From Streptomyces polyasparticus (GTDB lineage: Bacteria > Actinomycetota > Actinomycetes > Streptomycetales > Streptomycetaceae), in assembly GCF_014493765.1 (NCBI RefSeq), contig NZ_JACTVJ010000012.1, positions 1 through 64,000 of the forward strand: DNA of 64,000 nt. The letters are read 5' to 3'. Below the pieces are notes generated by a model, which did no database searches, was not told where the DNA came from, and worked only from the letters and a program-made list of their open reading frames with translations. The position numbers were made by a program, and so were the translations under genes. This document shows positions 54,214 through 62,215 of this stretch, one piece after another. Every line of letters starts with the position of its first letter. Position 1 is the first letter of the stretch.

Positions 54214-55155
54214 ATGCCCACCAACACCCCGTACAACCCGCAGCAGTTGACCATTGGCGGCAACATGGTGGTCGACCGGCTCGGCTACGGTGCCATGCAT
54301 CTGACCGGCCATGGCATGTGGGGTCCGCCCGACGACCCCGACCAGGCGGTCGCCGTACTGCGCCGCGCGGTGGAGCTCGGCGTGACCTTCATCGACACCG
54401 CCGACTCGTACGGGCCCGGCGACAACGAGCGAATCATCCGCAAAGCCCTGCACCCCTACCCCGAGGGCCTGATCATCTCGACCAAAGGCGGACTCCTGCG
54501 CTCGGGTCGCGACGACTGGCTCGAGGACAAGGGGGCGCCGTACATCGTCCCGTGCGGTCGGCCCGAATACCTGCGCCAGCAGGTCGAGTTGAGCCTCAGC
54601 AACCTGGGCGTGGAACGGATCGACCTGTACCAGTTGCACAGCATCGACCCCACCGTTCCGATCGCCGACCAGTTCGGTGAGCTGGTACGGCTGCAGCAGG
54701 AAGGCAAGATCCGCCACATCGGCCTGTCCGGGCAGCCGGGTGTCACGCTCGACGATCTCGCGCACGCGAACGCCCACGCCGAGATCACCGCAGTCGAGAA
54801 CATGTACAACATCGTCGACCGCGCCGGCGAGGATGTCGTCCGCCATGCGGAGCAGCACAACGTCGCCTTCATCCCCTGGTTCCCGCTCGGCCACGGCGGG
54901 CTCGTCGGGCCCGACAGTCCGCTGCGGCCGATCGCCCAGCAGTACGGGGCGACACCCGCACAGCTGGCCCTCGCCTGGCTGCTGCACCATTCGCCGGCCA
55001 CGCTGCTGATCCCCGGCACCACGTCGATCGAGCACCTCGAAGGCAACATGAAGGCTGCCGAACTGCACTTCACCACAACGGACATGGAGGCCATCACGGC
55101 CGCCGTCGACGCGGCCCAGGTCCCCGTGTGGCGTCCGGAACCGGCAGCCGCCTGA
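54214..55155 (+). CDS. aldo/keto reductase
   Basis: ATG 54214 after AAAGGA. A 313-residue TIM-barrel reductase with the catalytic tetrad Asp and Tyr in FIDTADSYG, Lys in ISTKGG and His in DLYQLHSID. The NADPH site near the carboxyl end is LLIPGTTSIEHLEGN. It could reduce a naphthoquinone or a keto intermediate; the substrate is inferred from position only. It begins a run of closely spaced genes after rppA. Confidence 0.9.
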   Translation: MPTNTPYNPQQLTIGGNMVVDRLGYGAMHLTGHGMWGPPDDPDQAVAVLRRAVELGVTFIDTADSYGPGDNERIIRKALHPYPEGLIISTKGGLLRSGRDDWLEDKGAPYIVPCGRPEYLRQQVELSLSNLGVERIDLYQLHSIDPTVPIADQFGELVRLQQEGKIRHIGLSGQPGVTLDDLAHANAHAEITAVENMYNIVDRAGEDVVRHAEQHNVAFIPWFPLGHGGLVGPDSPLRPIAQQYGATPAQLALAWLLHHSPATLLIPGTTSIEHLEGNMKAAELHFTTTDMEAITAAVDAAQVPVWRPEPAAA

Positions 55156-55177
55156 CCTCGGCGAAAGGAAGACACCC

Positions 55178-55609
55178 ATGAACAGCACACCCATCGCGGG
55201 GAACGGCACCGGAATGCATCCGAACGCCCTCCTGCTGCGCGAGCTGTACGCGGATCTCGCACGGATCGGGGAGTTCGTGCACGAGGACGTCGTCCTGCAT
55301 CCGGCGATCCGGGATGTCGATCCCACCTCCCGTGACCAGGTGGGCCGCGCGGCTGTCGTCGAATGGGAGCGCGAACTCCTCGCGGCCACCGGCGGCACGC
55401 TGGTCATGAACGTCCAGGACATCACGGCCAACGATCACTTCGGCACGGTGCTCGGCCGGCTGGAAGGGCGCTTCGGCGACACTCCGTTCGCCCAGGCCTT
55501 CTGCGGCGTGTGGCGGTTCGAGGACGGCAAGGCCACCGAGCACTGGGAGAACATCTACACCCCCAACCTGCTCGCCTCCCTCACACAGGTCGCTCCGAGC
55601 AACGCCTGA
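55178..55609 (+). CDS. SnoaL/NTF2-like protein
   Basis: ATG 55178 is 22 bp after the reductase stop with GAAAGGAAG before it. The 143-residue protein has the NTF2-like cone fold: LLRELYADLARIGEFVHEDV, VLHPAIRDVDPTSRDQVGRA, and the carboxyl ERFED-like end WRFEDGKATEHWENIY. Relatives act as cyclases, isomerases or carriers of small ligands. It is probably translated with the reductase, so a shared substrate is likely. Confidence 0.75.
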   Translation: MNSTPIAGNGTGMHPNALLLRELYADLARIGEFVHEDVVLHPAIRDVDPTSRDQVGRAAVVEWERELLAATGGTLVMNVQDITANDHFGTVLGRLEGRFGDTPFAQAFCGVWRFEDGKATEHWENIYTPNLLASLTQVAPSNA

Positions 55610-55681
55610 GCCGCTTGTCCATCGGTCGCGGCGGCCCCATCCGGCAGGCCGCCGCGACCCGGCGTCCCGAGAGGATCCGCG

Positions 55682-57292
55682 ATGTCAGAACTCGCCGAGC
55701 ATTCAGCAGCCGCTTCCGCCCTTCCCGAGGGGCTCATGGACCGGTCCCTCGAGGTGCGGTGCACCGCGCTGCGGGGGCTGAAGGACTCCGTGCGCGAAGC
55801 AGGCGGAGAGGCGGCAGCCGAACGTCAGCACCGTCGGGGCAAACTCACCGTCCATGAGCGTCTCGAACTCCTCTTGGACAAAGGGTCGTTCAGAGAGATG
55901 CAAGGTATGCGCCGGCATCAGGCCACGGGCTTCGGCCTGGAAAAGCACCGGCCGCACTCGGACGGCGTCGTCACCGGCTGGGGCACCATCCACGGCCGTA
56001 CGGTCTACGTCTACGCCCACGACTTCCGCATCATGGGCGGCTCGCTCGGCGCCACCCACGCGGCCAAGATCCATCGCGTCATGGATCTCGCCGAGGCGGC
56101 GGGTGCACCACTGATCAGCCTCAACGACGGGGCGGGCGCCCGAATTCAGGAGGGCGTGTCCGCACTCAACGGCTACGGCGGGATCTTCCTGCGCAACGTC
56201 CGCAGTTCCGGGGTCATCCCGCAGATCAGCGTCGTCCTGGGCCCGTGCGCCGGCGGCGCCGCCTATTCGCCCGCGCTCACCGACGCCGTCTTCATGGTGC
56301 GCGGCGTCGGCCAGATGTTCCTGACCGGCCCCGCCGTCGTCAAAGCGGTCACCGGCGAGGACGTGACCATGGAGGACCTGGGCGGCGCCGACCTGCACGG
56401 ATCCGTGTCCGGTCTTGCCCAGTTCGTGTACGACGACGAGGAGAGCTGCCTGGACGAGGTGCGCCGGCTCATCTCCTTCATTCCGCACAACAACCAGTCG
56501 CCCGCGCCCGAATACTTCTGCCAGGACCCCGTGGACCGGCGCAACGACGTGCTCACCGACCTGGTTCCCACCGACGGCAACCGCAGCTACGACATGCTCC
56601 AGGTGATCGAGGAGATCGTCGACGACGCCAACTTCATGCAGGTGCACGAGACATGGGCCCGCAACATCCTGTGCGGTCTGGCCCAGATCGGCGGCCAGAC
56701 CGTGGGGATCGTGGCCAACCAGCCCGCACACCTTGCCGGTGTCCTGGACATCCACGCCTCCGAGAAGGCCGCGCGCTTCGTGCGGCTGTGCGACGCCTTC
56801 CACGTCCCCCTGATCACCCTGGTGGATGTCCCGGGCTTCCTGCCCGGCACCGACCAGGAGTCCGGCGGCATCATCCGGCACGGCGCGAAACTCCTCCACG
56901 CCTACTGTGCCGCCACGGTGCCCCGTATCCAGATCATCATCCGCAAGGCGTACGGCGGCGCGTACATCGTCATGGACTCACCTGCTATCGGGAGCGACCT
57001 CTCCCTGGCCTGGCCCACCAACGAAGTGGCCGTGATGGGCCCGGAAGCCGCGGCGGAGATCGTCTTCCGGAGCGCGATCGAAGCGGCCGACGACACCGCG
57101 GCGGCCCACGCCCACTACGCACAGGAGTACCGCGACCGCCTGATGCACCCGCTGCACACGGCAGAACTCGGCTACGTCGACGACGTCATCGACCCCCGCG
57201 ACACGCGCCGGATCCTGGCCGAATCCCTGACCACCCTGCGCAGCAAGCGCGCCCAGGTCAGCAACCGCAAGCACAGCATCAGTCCGCTGTGA
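55682..57292 (+). CDS. acyl-CoA carboxylase beta (carboxyltransferase) subunit
   Basis: ATG 55682 after GAGAGGAT. The 536-residue crotonase-fold protein has both acyl-CoA oxyanion sites: ISLNDGAGARIQEGVSALNG with LGPCAGGAAYSPAL, and LVDVPGFLPGTDQE with IRKAYGGAYIVM. The residue that sets acyl specificity in Streptomyces carboxylases (Asp in PccB, Ile in AccB) is Ile429 here, which favours use of acetyl-CoA as well as propionyl-CoA. So it can probably make malonyl-CoA for RppA. The biotinylated alpha subunit is not in the window and must be shared. Confidence 0.9.
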   Translation: MSELAEHSAAASALPEGLMDRSLEVRCTALRGLKDSVREAGGEAAAERQHRRGKLTVHERLELLLDKGSFREMQGMRRHQATGFGLEKHRPHSDGVVTGWGTIHGRTVYVYAHDFRIMGGSLGATHAAKIHRVMDLAEAAGAPLISLNDGAGARIQEGVSALNGYGGIFLRNVRSSGVIPQISVVLGPCAGGAAYSPALTDAVFMVRGVGQMFLTGPAVVKAVTGEDVTMEDLGGADLHGSVSGLAQFVYDDEESCLDEVRRLISFIPHNNQSPAPEYFCQDPVDRRNDVLTDLVPTDGNRSYDMLQVIEEIVDDANFMQVHETWARNILCGLAQIGGQTVGIVANQPAHLAGVLDIHASEKAARFVRLCDAFHVPLITLVDVPGFLPGTDQESGGIIRHGAKLLHAYCAATVPRIQIIIRKAYGGAYIVMDSPAIGSDLSLAWPTNEVAVMGPEAAAEIVFRSAIEAADDTAAAHAHYAQEYRDRLMHPLHTAELGYVDDVIDPRDTRRILAESLTTLRSKRAQVSNRKHSISPL

Positions 57293-57348
57293 CCATCGCG
57301 ACGAATCCCTGCGCCCCCACGGACGCAGGTGACTCCGAAGGACCCCCG

Positions 57349-57558
57349 ATGACCAGCATCAACATCCTCAGCGCCCGTCTGCGTGCCGAGCTGACGATCC
57401 TCACCCCGAACTCCACCCCCGAGGACCGCGAGGCCATCATCAACGCCCTGTGCCGGCACCTGCTCAACTCCCGTCCCGCGCCCCCGCCACGTCTCCTCCC
57501 GACCGTGGGCTACCAGCCGCCCACCGCCTGGACCGGTCCGTCAGCACAGGCGGGTTGA
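57349..57558 (+). CDS. acyl-CoA carboxylase epsilon subunit
   Basis: ATG 57349, 56 bp after the beta subunit. A 69-residue protein with a helix EDREAIINALCRHLL and the family ending LLPTVGYQPPTAWTG, like AccE/PccE. The epsilon subunit stabilises or stimulates actinobacterial carboxylases, and its presence next to the beta subunit confirms the carboxylase assignment. Its last 49 bases overlap the end of a convergent gene. Confidence 0.75.
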   Translation: MTSINILSARLRAELTILTPNSTPEDREAIINALCRHLLNSRPAPPPRLLPTVGYQPPTAWTGPSAQAG

Positions 57559-57968
57559 GGGGATCGCCAAGCCGGCGTGGTCGGCTGCCCGACCCCCGTC
57601 ACCGTTCCGCTGATCGCGGCCTTGCGCGCCTCCGGCGGCAGCTTGACCACCAGTGTTCCGTCGTGATGTCCGCCTGCGGCCAGGGTGCCCAGGTTGCAGG
57701 TGACTCCCCTGTTCGTAGGCGGTGAGCACATGTCCCCCACCGACAGGATCTCGGCGCCGACGGGCTCAAGGGTGTGCCGGACCACGACGTTGCCGGCCGC
57801 TGCCTTACCCGTGTTGGTGACCGTCCAGGCCCAGGTCACCTCGGAGATGTCCTCCGAGAGCTCAGGCGCCGAGTAGACCAACGTGAACGACGGAGAGTCC
57901 GCGGCCGCGGGCACAGGGACAGCGAGAATCGCCCCGGACAGCAGGAAAGCGAATGTGGTTCTGCGCAC
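57510..57968 (-). CDS. secreted DUF11-like beta-sandwich protein
   Basis: ATG 57968 starts a signal peptide (FAFLLSGAILAVPVPAAADS). The mature part has the DUF11/CARDB look: TWAWTVTNTGKAAAGNVVVR, GVTCNLGTLAAGGHHDGTLV, with one Cys pair. 152 residues. The final 20 residues are of low quality because that region is also the end of the carboxylase epsilon gene on the other strand, so the true stop may differ. It is not obviously part of the polyketide locus. Confidence 0.65.
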   Translation of the reverse strand: MRRTTFAFLLSGAILAVPVPAAADSPSFTLVYSAPELSEDISEVTWAWTVTNTGKAAAGNVVVRHTLEPVGAEILSVGDMCSPPTNRGVTCNLGTLAAGGHHDGTLVVKLPPEARKAAISGTVTGVGQPTTPAWRSPQPACADGPVQAVGGW

Positions 57969-58248
57969 GATGTCTCCAGGTCACGACAGCCTCGTCGCCC
58001 CTATGAGCGACGCTTTGCCAACGTTCCGGCCGCACCCGGGATGCGCTTGCTCACCCGATCGGCCGCCCGTCCTCAACGAGGGGATCCCCGGCCGCCCCCA
58101 GGCCGCCGGGGCCGGAACGGTGCGGGAGCTCGCCGACCCCGGTGACAGCGCGGCCACCTGCCGCGCCCGGGATGAAACGGCTCACCCGGGCGGACCGATC
58201 ATCGGCCCGGTGTGCTTCGAGCGTCGTGGGGTCGGGTAGCCGGGCCTC

Positions 58249-60207
58249 ATGGTCAACGACAGTGAAGCGCCGGCGAACGGGTATGTGCAGCCCTCCATCG
58301 ACGTCAAGGCGCTTGCCGCGCTCCTCGACGGCGCATACGGCGAGATCCGTGATCTGGTCCGCGCGAATCTGACGCAACACGCGGAGGTGCTCGAGGACGC
58401 CGAGCGGCTCGGCTTGGACGCGTTCCGTGACCGGGTGCGCGATGTCGTCGTGGAGATGGCGGCAACCGGGCAGACCGGGATGGGTTTTCCTCAGGCCTAC
58501 GGGGGTGGCGGGGATGTCGGGGCCTCGATCGCCGCATTCGAGACGCTGGCCTTCGGGGATCTGTCGGTGCTGGTGAAGACGGGTGTGCAGTTCGGGCTGT
58601 TCGGCGGGGCGATCCTGCATCTGGGCACCGAGCGGCATCACGAGGCCTATCTGCCGCGCCTGATCACCGGCGAGCTGATGGGGTGCTTCGCGATGACGGA
58701 GACCGGGCACGGCTCCGACGTACAGGCGCTGCGCACCCAGGCCCGCTACGACCCGGACAGCGCGGAGTTCGTGATCACCACGGACGGGGAAGCGGCGCGC
58801 AAGGACTACATCGGCAACGCCGCCCGGCATGCCGAGCTCGCTGTGGTGTTCGCGCAGCTCGAGGTCGGCGGCCGGCAGGAGGGCGTGCACGCGTTCGTGG
58901 TGCCGATCCGTATCGACGGGGCGCCGGCGCCGGGCGTACGGATCGAGGACGACGGGCGCAAGATGGGCCTCAACGGCGTGGACAACGGACGGATCTGGTT
59001 CGACCAGGTGCGCGTGCCGCGCGAAGCGCTGCTCAACCGGTTCGCCGACGTCACCGCCGACGGCACGTACCGCAGCGAGATCGAGAATCCGGGCCGGCGC
59101 TTCTTCACGATGCTCGGCACGCTGGTGCAGGGCCGGGTGAGCGTCGCCGGCGCGGCCGTCAACGCGAGCAAGGTCGCGCTGACGATCGCCGTCAAATATG
59201 CCTCCCGGCGGCGGCAGTTCACGGCCGCAGCGGACGGCGAGGAACAGCTGCTGCTCGACTACGGCACGCACCAGCGCCGACTGCTGCCGCTGCTCGCGCG
59301 GACGTACGCGCTGCACTTCGCCCAGGACGTCGTACGCACCCAGTTGCACGAGGTCTTCTCCCGCCCGCAGGCGGACGACCTCGCCCGCCGCGAACTGGAG
59401 TCGCGGGCGGCCGGCCTCAAAGCGCTCGGGACCTGGCATGCCACCCGGACCATTCAGGAATGCCGCGAAGCGTGCGGCGGCGCCGGGTATCTGGCGATCA
59501 ACAGGTTCGCCGCGCTGAAGGCCGACAGCGACGTCTTCACGACCTTCGAGGGCGACAACCATGTGCTGCTGCAGCTGGTGACGAAGGGCCTGCTCACCCA
59601 TCACGCCAGCGAGTTCGAGAACCTGGACCAGCGCGGCATGGTCCGCTACGTCACCGCTCTCGCCCTCGACACGATCATCGAGAAGGCCTCGGTGCACAAA
59701 CTCCTGGAACGGGTGCGGGACCTGCTGCCCGGCGGCGATCAGTGGGACCAGGAGGCCGGGCTGCTGGATTCGGAGTACCAGCTCGCCATGCTCCGCTTCC
59801 GCGAGGAGCACATGCTCGCCGGTCTCGCGCGTCGTCTCAAGCGAGGCATGGACCAGGGCGGGCAGCCCGGCGCCGTCTTCTCCCAGGTCCAGGATCACGT
59901 GATCGCGGTGGCGTCCGCGCACGTCGAACGGCTGGTCCTCGAAGCGTTCGTCGAGCGGATGCGTCAGCTCCCGGACGGGGACGAGAAGGTGGCCCTGGGA
60001 CTGCTGTGCGACCTGTTCGCCCTGTCCACCATCGAGAACGACCGCGCCTGGTTCATGGAACACGGCCGCCTCACCGCCCAACGCTCCAAAGCCATCCACC
60101 GCGAAGTGAACGACCTGTGCCGCAAAGTCCGGGCCATCGCAGTGGACCTCGTGGACGCCTGGACCATCCCGGCACCCATGCTGCGCTCACCCGACCTGCT
60201 GGGGTGA
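58249..60207 (+). CDS. acyl-CoA oxidase/dehydrogenase
   Basis: A 652-residue flavoprotein. The amino acyl-CoA dehydrogenase domains have CFAMTETGHGSDVQALRT, the FAD region and RKMGLNGVDNGRIWFDQVRV. The carboxyl half is the acyl-CoA oxidase type, with catalytic Glu434 in FEGDNHVLLQL. It would desaturate an acyl-CoA and reduce O2. The length fits oxidases (about 650) better than dehydrogenases (about 380). It lies 280 bp past the secreted-protein start, so it may be a separate unit; a role in precursor supply is only possible. Confidence 0.88.
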   Translation: MVNDSEAPANGYVQPSIDVKALAALLDGAYGEIRDLVRANLTQHAEVLEDAERLGLDAFRDRVRDVVVEMAATGQTGMGFPQAYGGGGDVGASIAAFETLAFGDLSVLVKTGVQFGLFGGAILHLGTERHHEAYLPRLITGELMGCFAMTETGHGSDVQALRTQARYDPDSAEFVITTDGEAARKDYIGNAARHAELAVVFAQLEVGGRQEGVHAFVVPIRIDGAPAPGVRIEDDGRKMGLNGVDNGRIWFDQVRVPREALLNRFADVTADGTYRSEIENPGRRFFTMLGTLVQGRVSVAGAAVNASKVALTIAVKYASRRRQFTAAADGEEQLLLDYGTHQRRLLPLLARTYALHFAQDVVRTQLHEVFSRPQADDLARRELESRAAGLKALGTWHATRTIQECREACGGAGYLAINRFAALKADSDVFTTFEGDNHVLLQLVTKGLLTHHASEFENLDQRGMVRYVTALALDTIIEKASVHKLLERVRDLLPGGDQWDQEAGLLDSEYQLAMLRFREEHMLAGLARRLKRGMDQGGQPGAVFSQVQDHVIAVASAHVERLVLEAFVERMRQLPDGDEKVALGLLCDLFALSTIENDRAWFMEHGRLTAQRSKAIHREVNDLCRKVRAIAVDLVDAWTIPAPMLRSPDLLG

Positions 60208-60256
60208 GGGGCGATCGGCAGTTCCCGGTGCAGGCGCGTACGGCGGATCCGGTGCG

Positions 60257-60280
60257 GGCTTGCAGGCTTGCAGGCTTGCA
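60257..60280. repeat. (GGCTTGCA)3 tandem repeat
   Basis: Three exact 8-bp copies, 49 bp after the acyl-CoA oxidase stop. No function is visible; slippage is possible. Confidence 0.85.
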
Positions 60281-60437
60281 GGCGCCGATGCTTCCCGTCG
60301 GCAGCCGCACGCTGCGGTAACGCCCCCGCTCAGCACCAACGCAGCACAACAAGACCCCCGAACCCGGGAATTGGCACCTCCTGTTCACTTCGATCCCGTC
60401 AGCCCTTCCACACCCTCGCCCCACTCGTGGCAGAGTC

Positions 60438-60460
60438 CCGCTTATGGCTGACATAAGCGG
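60438..60460 (+). promoter_or_regulatory. hairpin spanning a start codon
   Basis: CCGCTTAT and ATAAGCGG with a 7-base loop enclose the ATG (60444) of the next gene. It could limit translation or act as an operator at a leaderless start. Confidence 0.4.
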
Positions 60461-60833
60461 ACGACGCAAGCTGGGCGCTCTCATAGGTGTATGTATCGCC
60501 GGGGCCGTGCTGCCCGGCATCACCCTCGGTGAGGAGTCCGTCGATGTGGCAATGTCCCTACTGGTCGCCACCGCCGTGATCGTGGTCCTCACCCAGCTCA
60601 TCTACGTCGGACCCACCGCCCGTGTTCCGGCCCCCATGCTGCTTGCCTTCGGCCTCGCCGGGTTCGTGCAGGACGCGCTGATCTGGTGGCTGCTCTCGTG
60701 GATGGGCGAGAAGGTGGCAGAGATGCAGGTCGAAGGCTTCGGCACGATTCTGCTCGCGGGGCTGATCACGCGTGCGACGATCCTCGCGGTCTCTCTGATC
60801 CCGGCCCAGTCGGCTGCGGACGTGACTACCTGA
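60444..60833 (+). CDS. small integral membrane protein
   Basis: A 129-residue protein with four hydrophobic helices: LIGVCIAGAVLPGITLG, VAMSLLVATAVIVVLTQLIY, APMLLAFGLAGFVQDALIWW and TILLAGLITRATILAVSLI. The plan resembles the four-helix phage-holin-IV/YvlD-like group, but this is weak. No ribosome site is seen. Function unknown. Confidence 0.65.
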   Translation: MADISGRRKLGALIGVCIAGAVLPGITLGEESVDVAMSLLVATAVIVVLTQLIYVGPTARVPAPMLLAFGLAGFVQDALIWWLLSWMGEKVAEMQVEGFGTILLAGLITRATILAVSLIPAQSAADVTT

Positions 60834-61024
60834 AGTCCCGACGCTCTCCCGCGACGGCGGCGAGGCGGTGTGCCGTGCCAGGCGGCCTGACAGACGACGT
60901 CCTCGACTTCCCCGTCTCGTCGATCGCATCCCGTACAGCAAAGGCCCGGGCACGAGACAGACTCTCCACTACTGTCGATCAAGCTGTCAGGTGCCCGACA
61001 CACGCCATCCGCGAGGAGAAGCAG

Positions 61025-61522
61025 ATGTCCTATCCCGAGCCCCGCTACCTCGGCGAAAAAGGCGAGGTCAACGCCGTCTTCCGCGGCGCCGACCACGAGC
61101 CGGAACTGGTCGGCAAGGGCGGGAACCGCACGCACTACCTCGCCACCCACGCCACCACCGGTGGCGAATTCGGCCTGTACAAGGTCGACTTGGGCCCCAA
61201 GGCCCCCGGCCCCAAGACGCACTTCCACCGCTCCATCTCGGAGTCGTTCTTCGTGCTCTCCGGCGAAGTGGGTCTGTTCAACGGTGAGAAGTGGGTGACC
61301 GCGCGGCAGGGCGATTTCCTGTACGTCCCCGTCGGCGGGCTGCATGCGTTCCGCAACGACTCCGACGAGCTGTCCTCGATGCTGCTGCTGTTCTCACCAG
61401 GTGCGCCTCGCGAGGCCTACTTCGAGCAGGTGGCGGAGGTGGCCCAGCGCGGCGGCGAGGAGTTCGCACAGTTCCTCGTCGATCACGACAGTTTCTTCGT
61501 GCCCGAGGCCGACCGCGACTGA
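61025..61522 (+). CDS. cupin-domain protein
   Basis: ATG 61025 after GAGGAG. A 165-residue single cupin with metal ligands in KTHFHRSISESFFVLSGEVG (HxH and E) and the second motif in PVGGLHAFRNDS. The metal site looks complete. In other Streptomyces a cupin monooxygenase (MomA type) oxidises THN to flaviolin, so this gene 7 kb from rppA is a reasonable candidate for that step, but similarity to MomA itself was not tested. Confidence 0.85.
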   Translation: MSYPEPRYLGEKGEVNAVFRGADHEPELVGKGGNRTHYLATHATTGGEFGLYKVDLGPKAPGPKTHFHRSISESFFVLSGEVGLFNGEKWVTARQGDFLYVPVGGLHAFRNDSDELSSMLLLFSPGAPREAYFEQVAEVAQRGGEEFAQFLVDHDSFFVPEADRD

Positions 61523-61560
61523 CCGGCCGGCACGGCTCGGAGCGGGGGCGGGCGCCGCGG

Positions 61561-62022
61561 TCACTCGGCCGGGCCGTCAGTCTCCGCCCCGTACCCGGAC
61601 GCTTCGCGCTCCATGTGGAACCGGAAACCCACCCCGTCCGGAGCCCACGGAACCGCCACCGCATGCAGGGGGTTCGTGATCGCACAGCCGGTCACAGCCC
61701 CCGGCGGTGGCACCGACTCCACCACGTATACGTGCATCACCCGGCCACGCCGGACCACGCGGCGAATCTCCACCCGGTAGCCGGTCGAGGGGCGCTCCCC
61801 CGTAGCGACAAACAGCACGAAGTCCCTGGACCAGTCGACCCCGGGCGCCGGCGCGGACGCCGACTGGTTGCCGGTCGCACGGCGCCACAGGTCCGCCCAG
61901 GCAGATTCGGTCCGTACGTCGAGGGCAACGGCCTCCTGCACTCTCGACCACACCACGCAGACCAAAGTCCGGAAGGCAATCTCGTGTTCGGGCTCATCCC
62001 CGGCCAGTGAACGATCGTCCAT
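61561..62022 (-). CDS. PrcB-like domain protein
   Basis: ATG 62022 follows GGGAGGG. The 153-residue protein has WADLWRRATG, then VDWSRDFVLFVATGERPSTG, YRVEIRRVV, VYVVESVPPPGAVTGCAI and HAVAVPW, the pattern of the PrcB carboxyl domain, first described in a Treponema protease complex. No signal peptide is present. The role in actinobacteria is unknown. It is convergent with the cupin gene. Confidence 0.65.
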   Translation of the reverse strand: MDDRSLAGDEPEHEIAFRTLVCVVWSRVQEAVALDVRTESAWADLWRRATGNQSASAPAPGVDWSRDFVLFVATGERPSTGYRVEIRRVVRRGRVMHVYVVESVPPPGAVTGCAITNPLHAVAVPWAPDGVGFRFHMEREASGYGAETDGPAE

Positions 62023-62215
62023 ACCCCGTTTCCCTCCCCGCCCGTCTCTGCCGCTTCCGCTCGTCGGCCTTGTGCCACGTGCCCGCGCGGCCCGGCCCTG
62101 TGCCATCGTGCTCCCGCCCATACGGACAGGCCAGGTCGCGGGCGGCCGGGCCGGAGTGCACCGGTCGCTTCCCGACGTTACGGTGTGCGAAATCGGTGGA
62201 AAACGGAGGCTGGGC

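Noticed and set aside
58051-60099. 682-codon minus-strand frame over the acyl-CoA oxidase
   Set aside because: A shadow of a well-supported flavoprotein gene; no motif or start signal.
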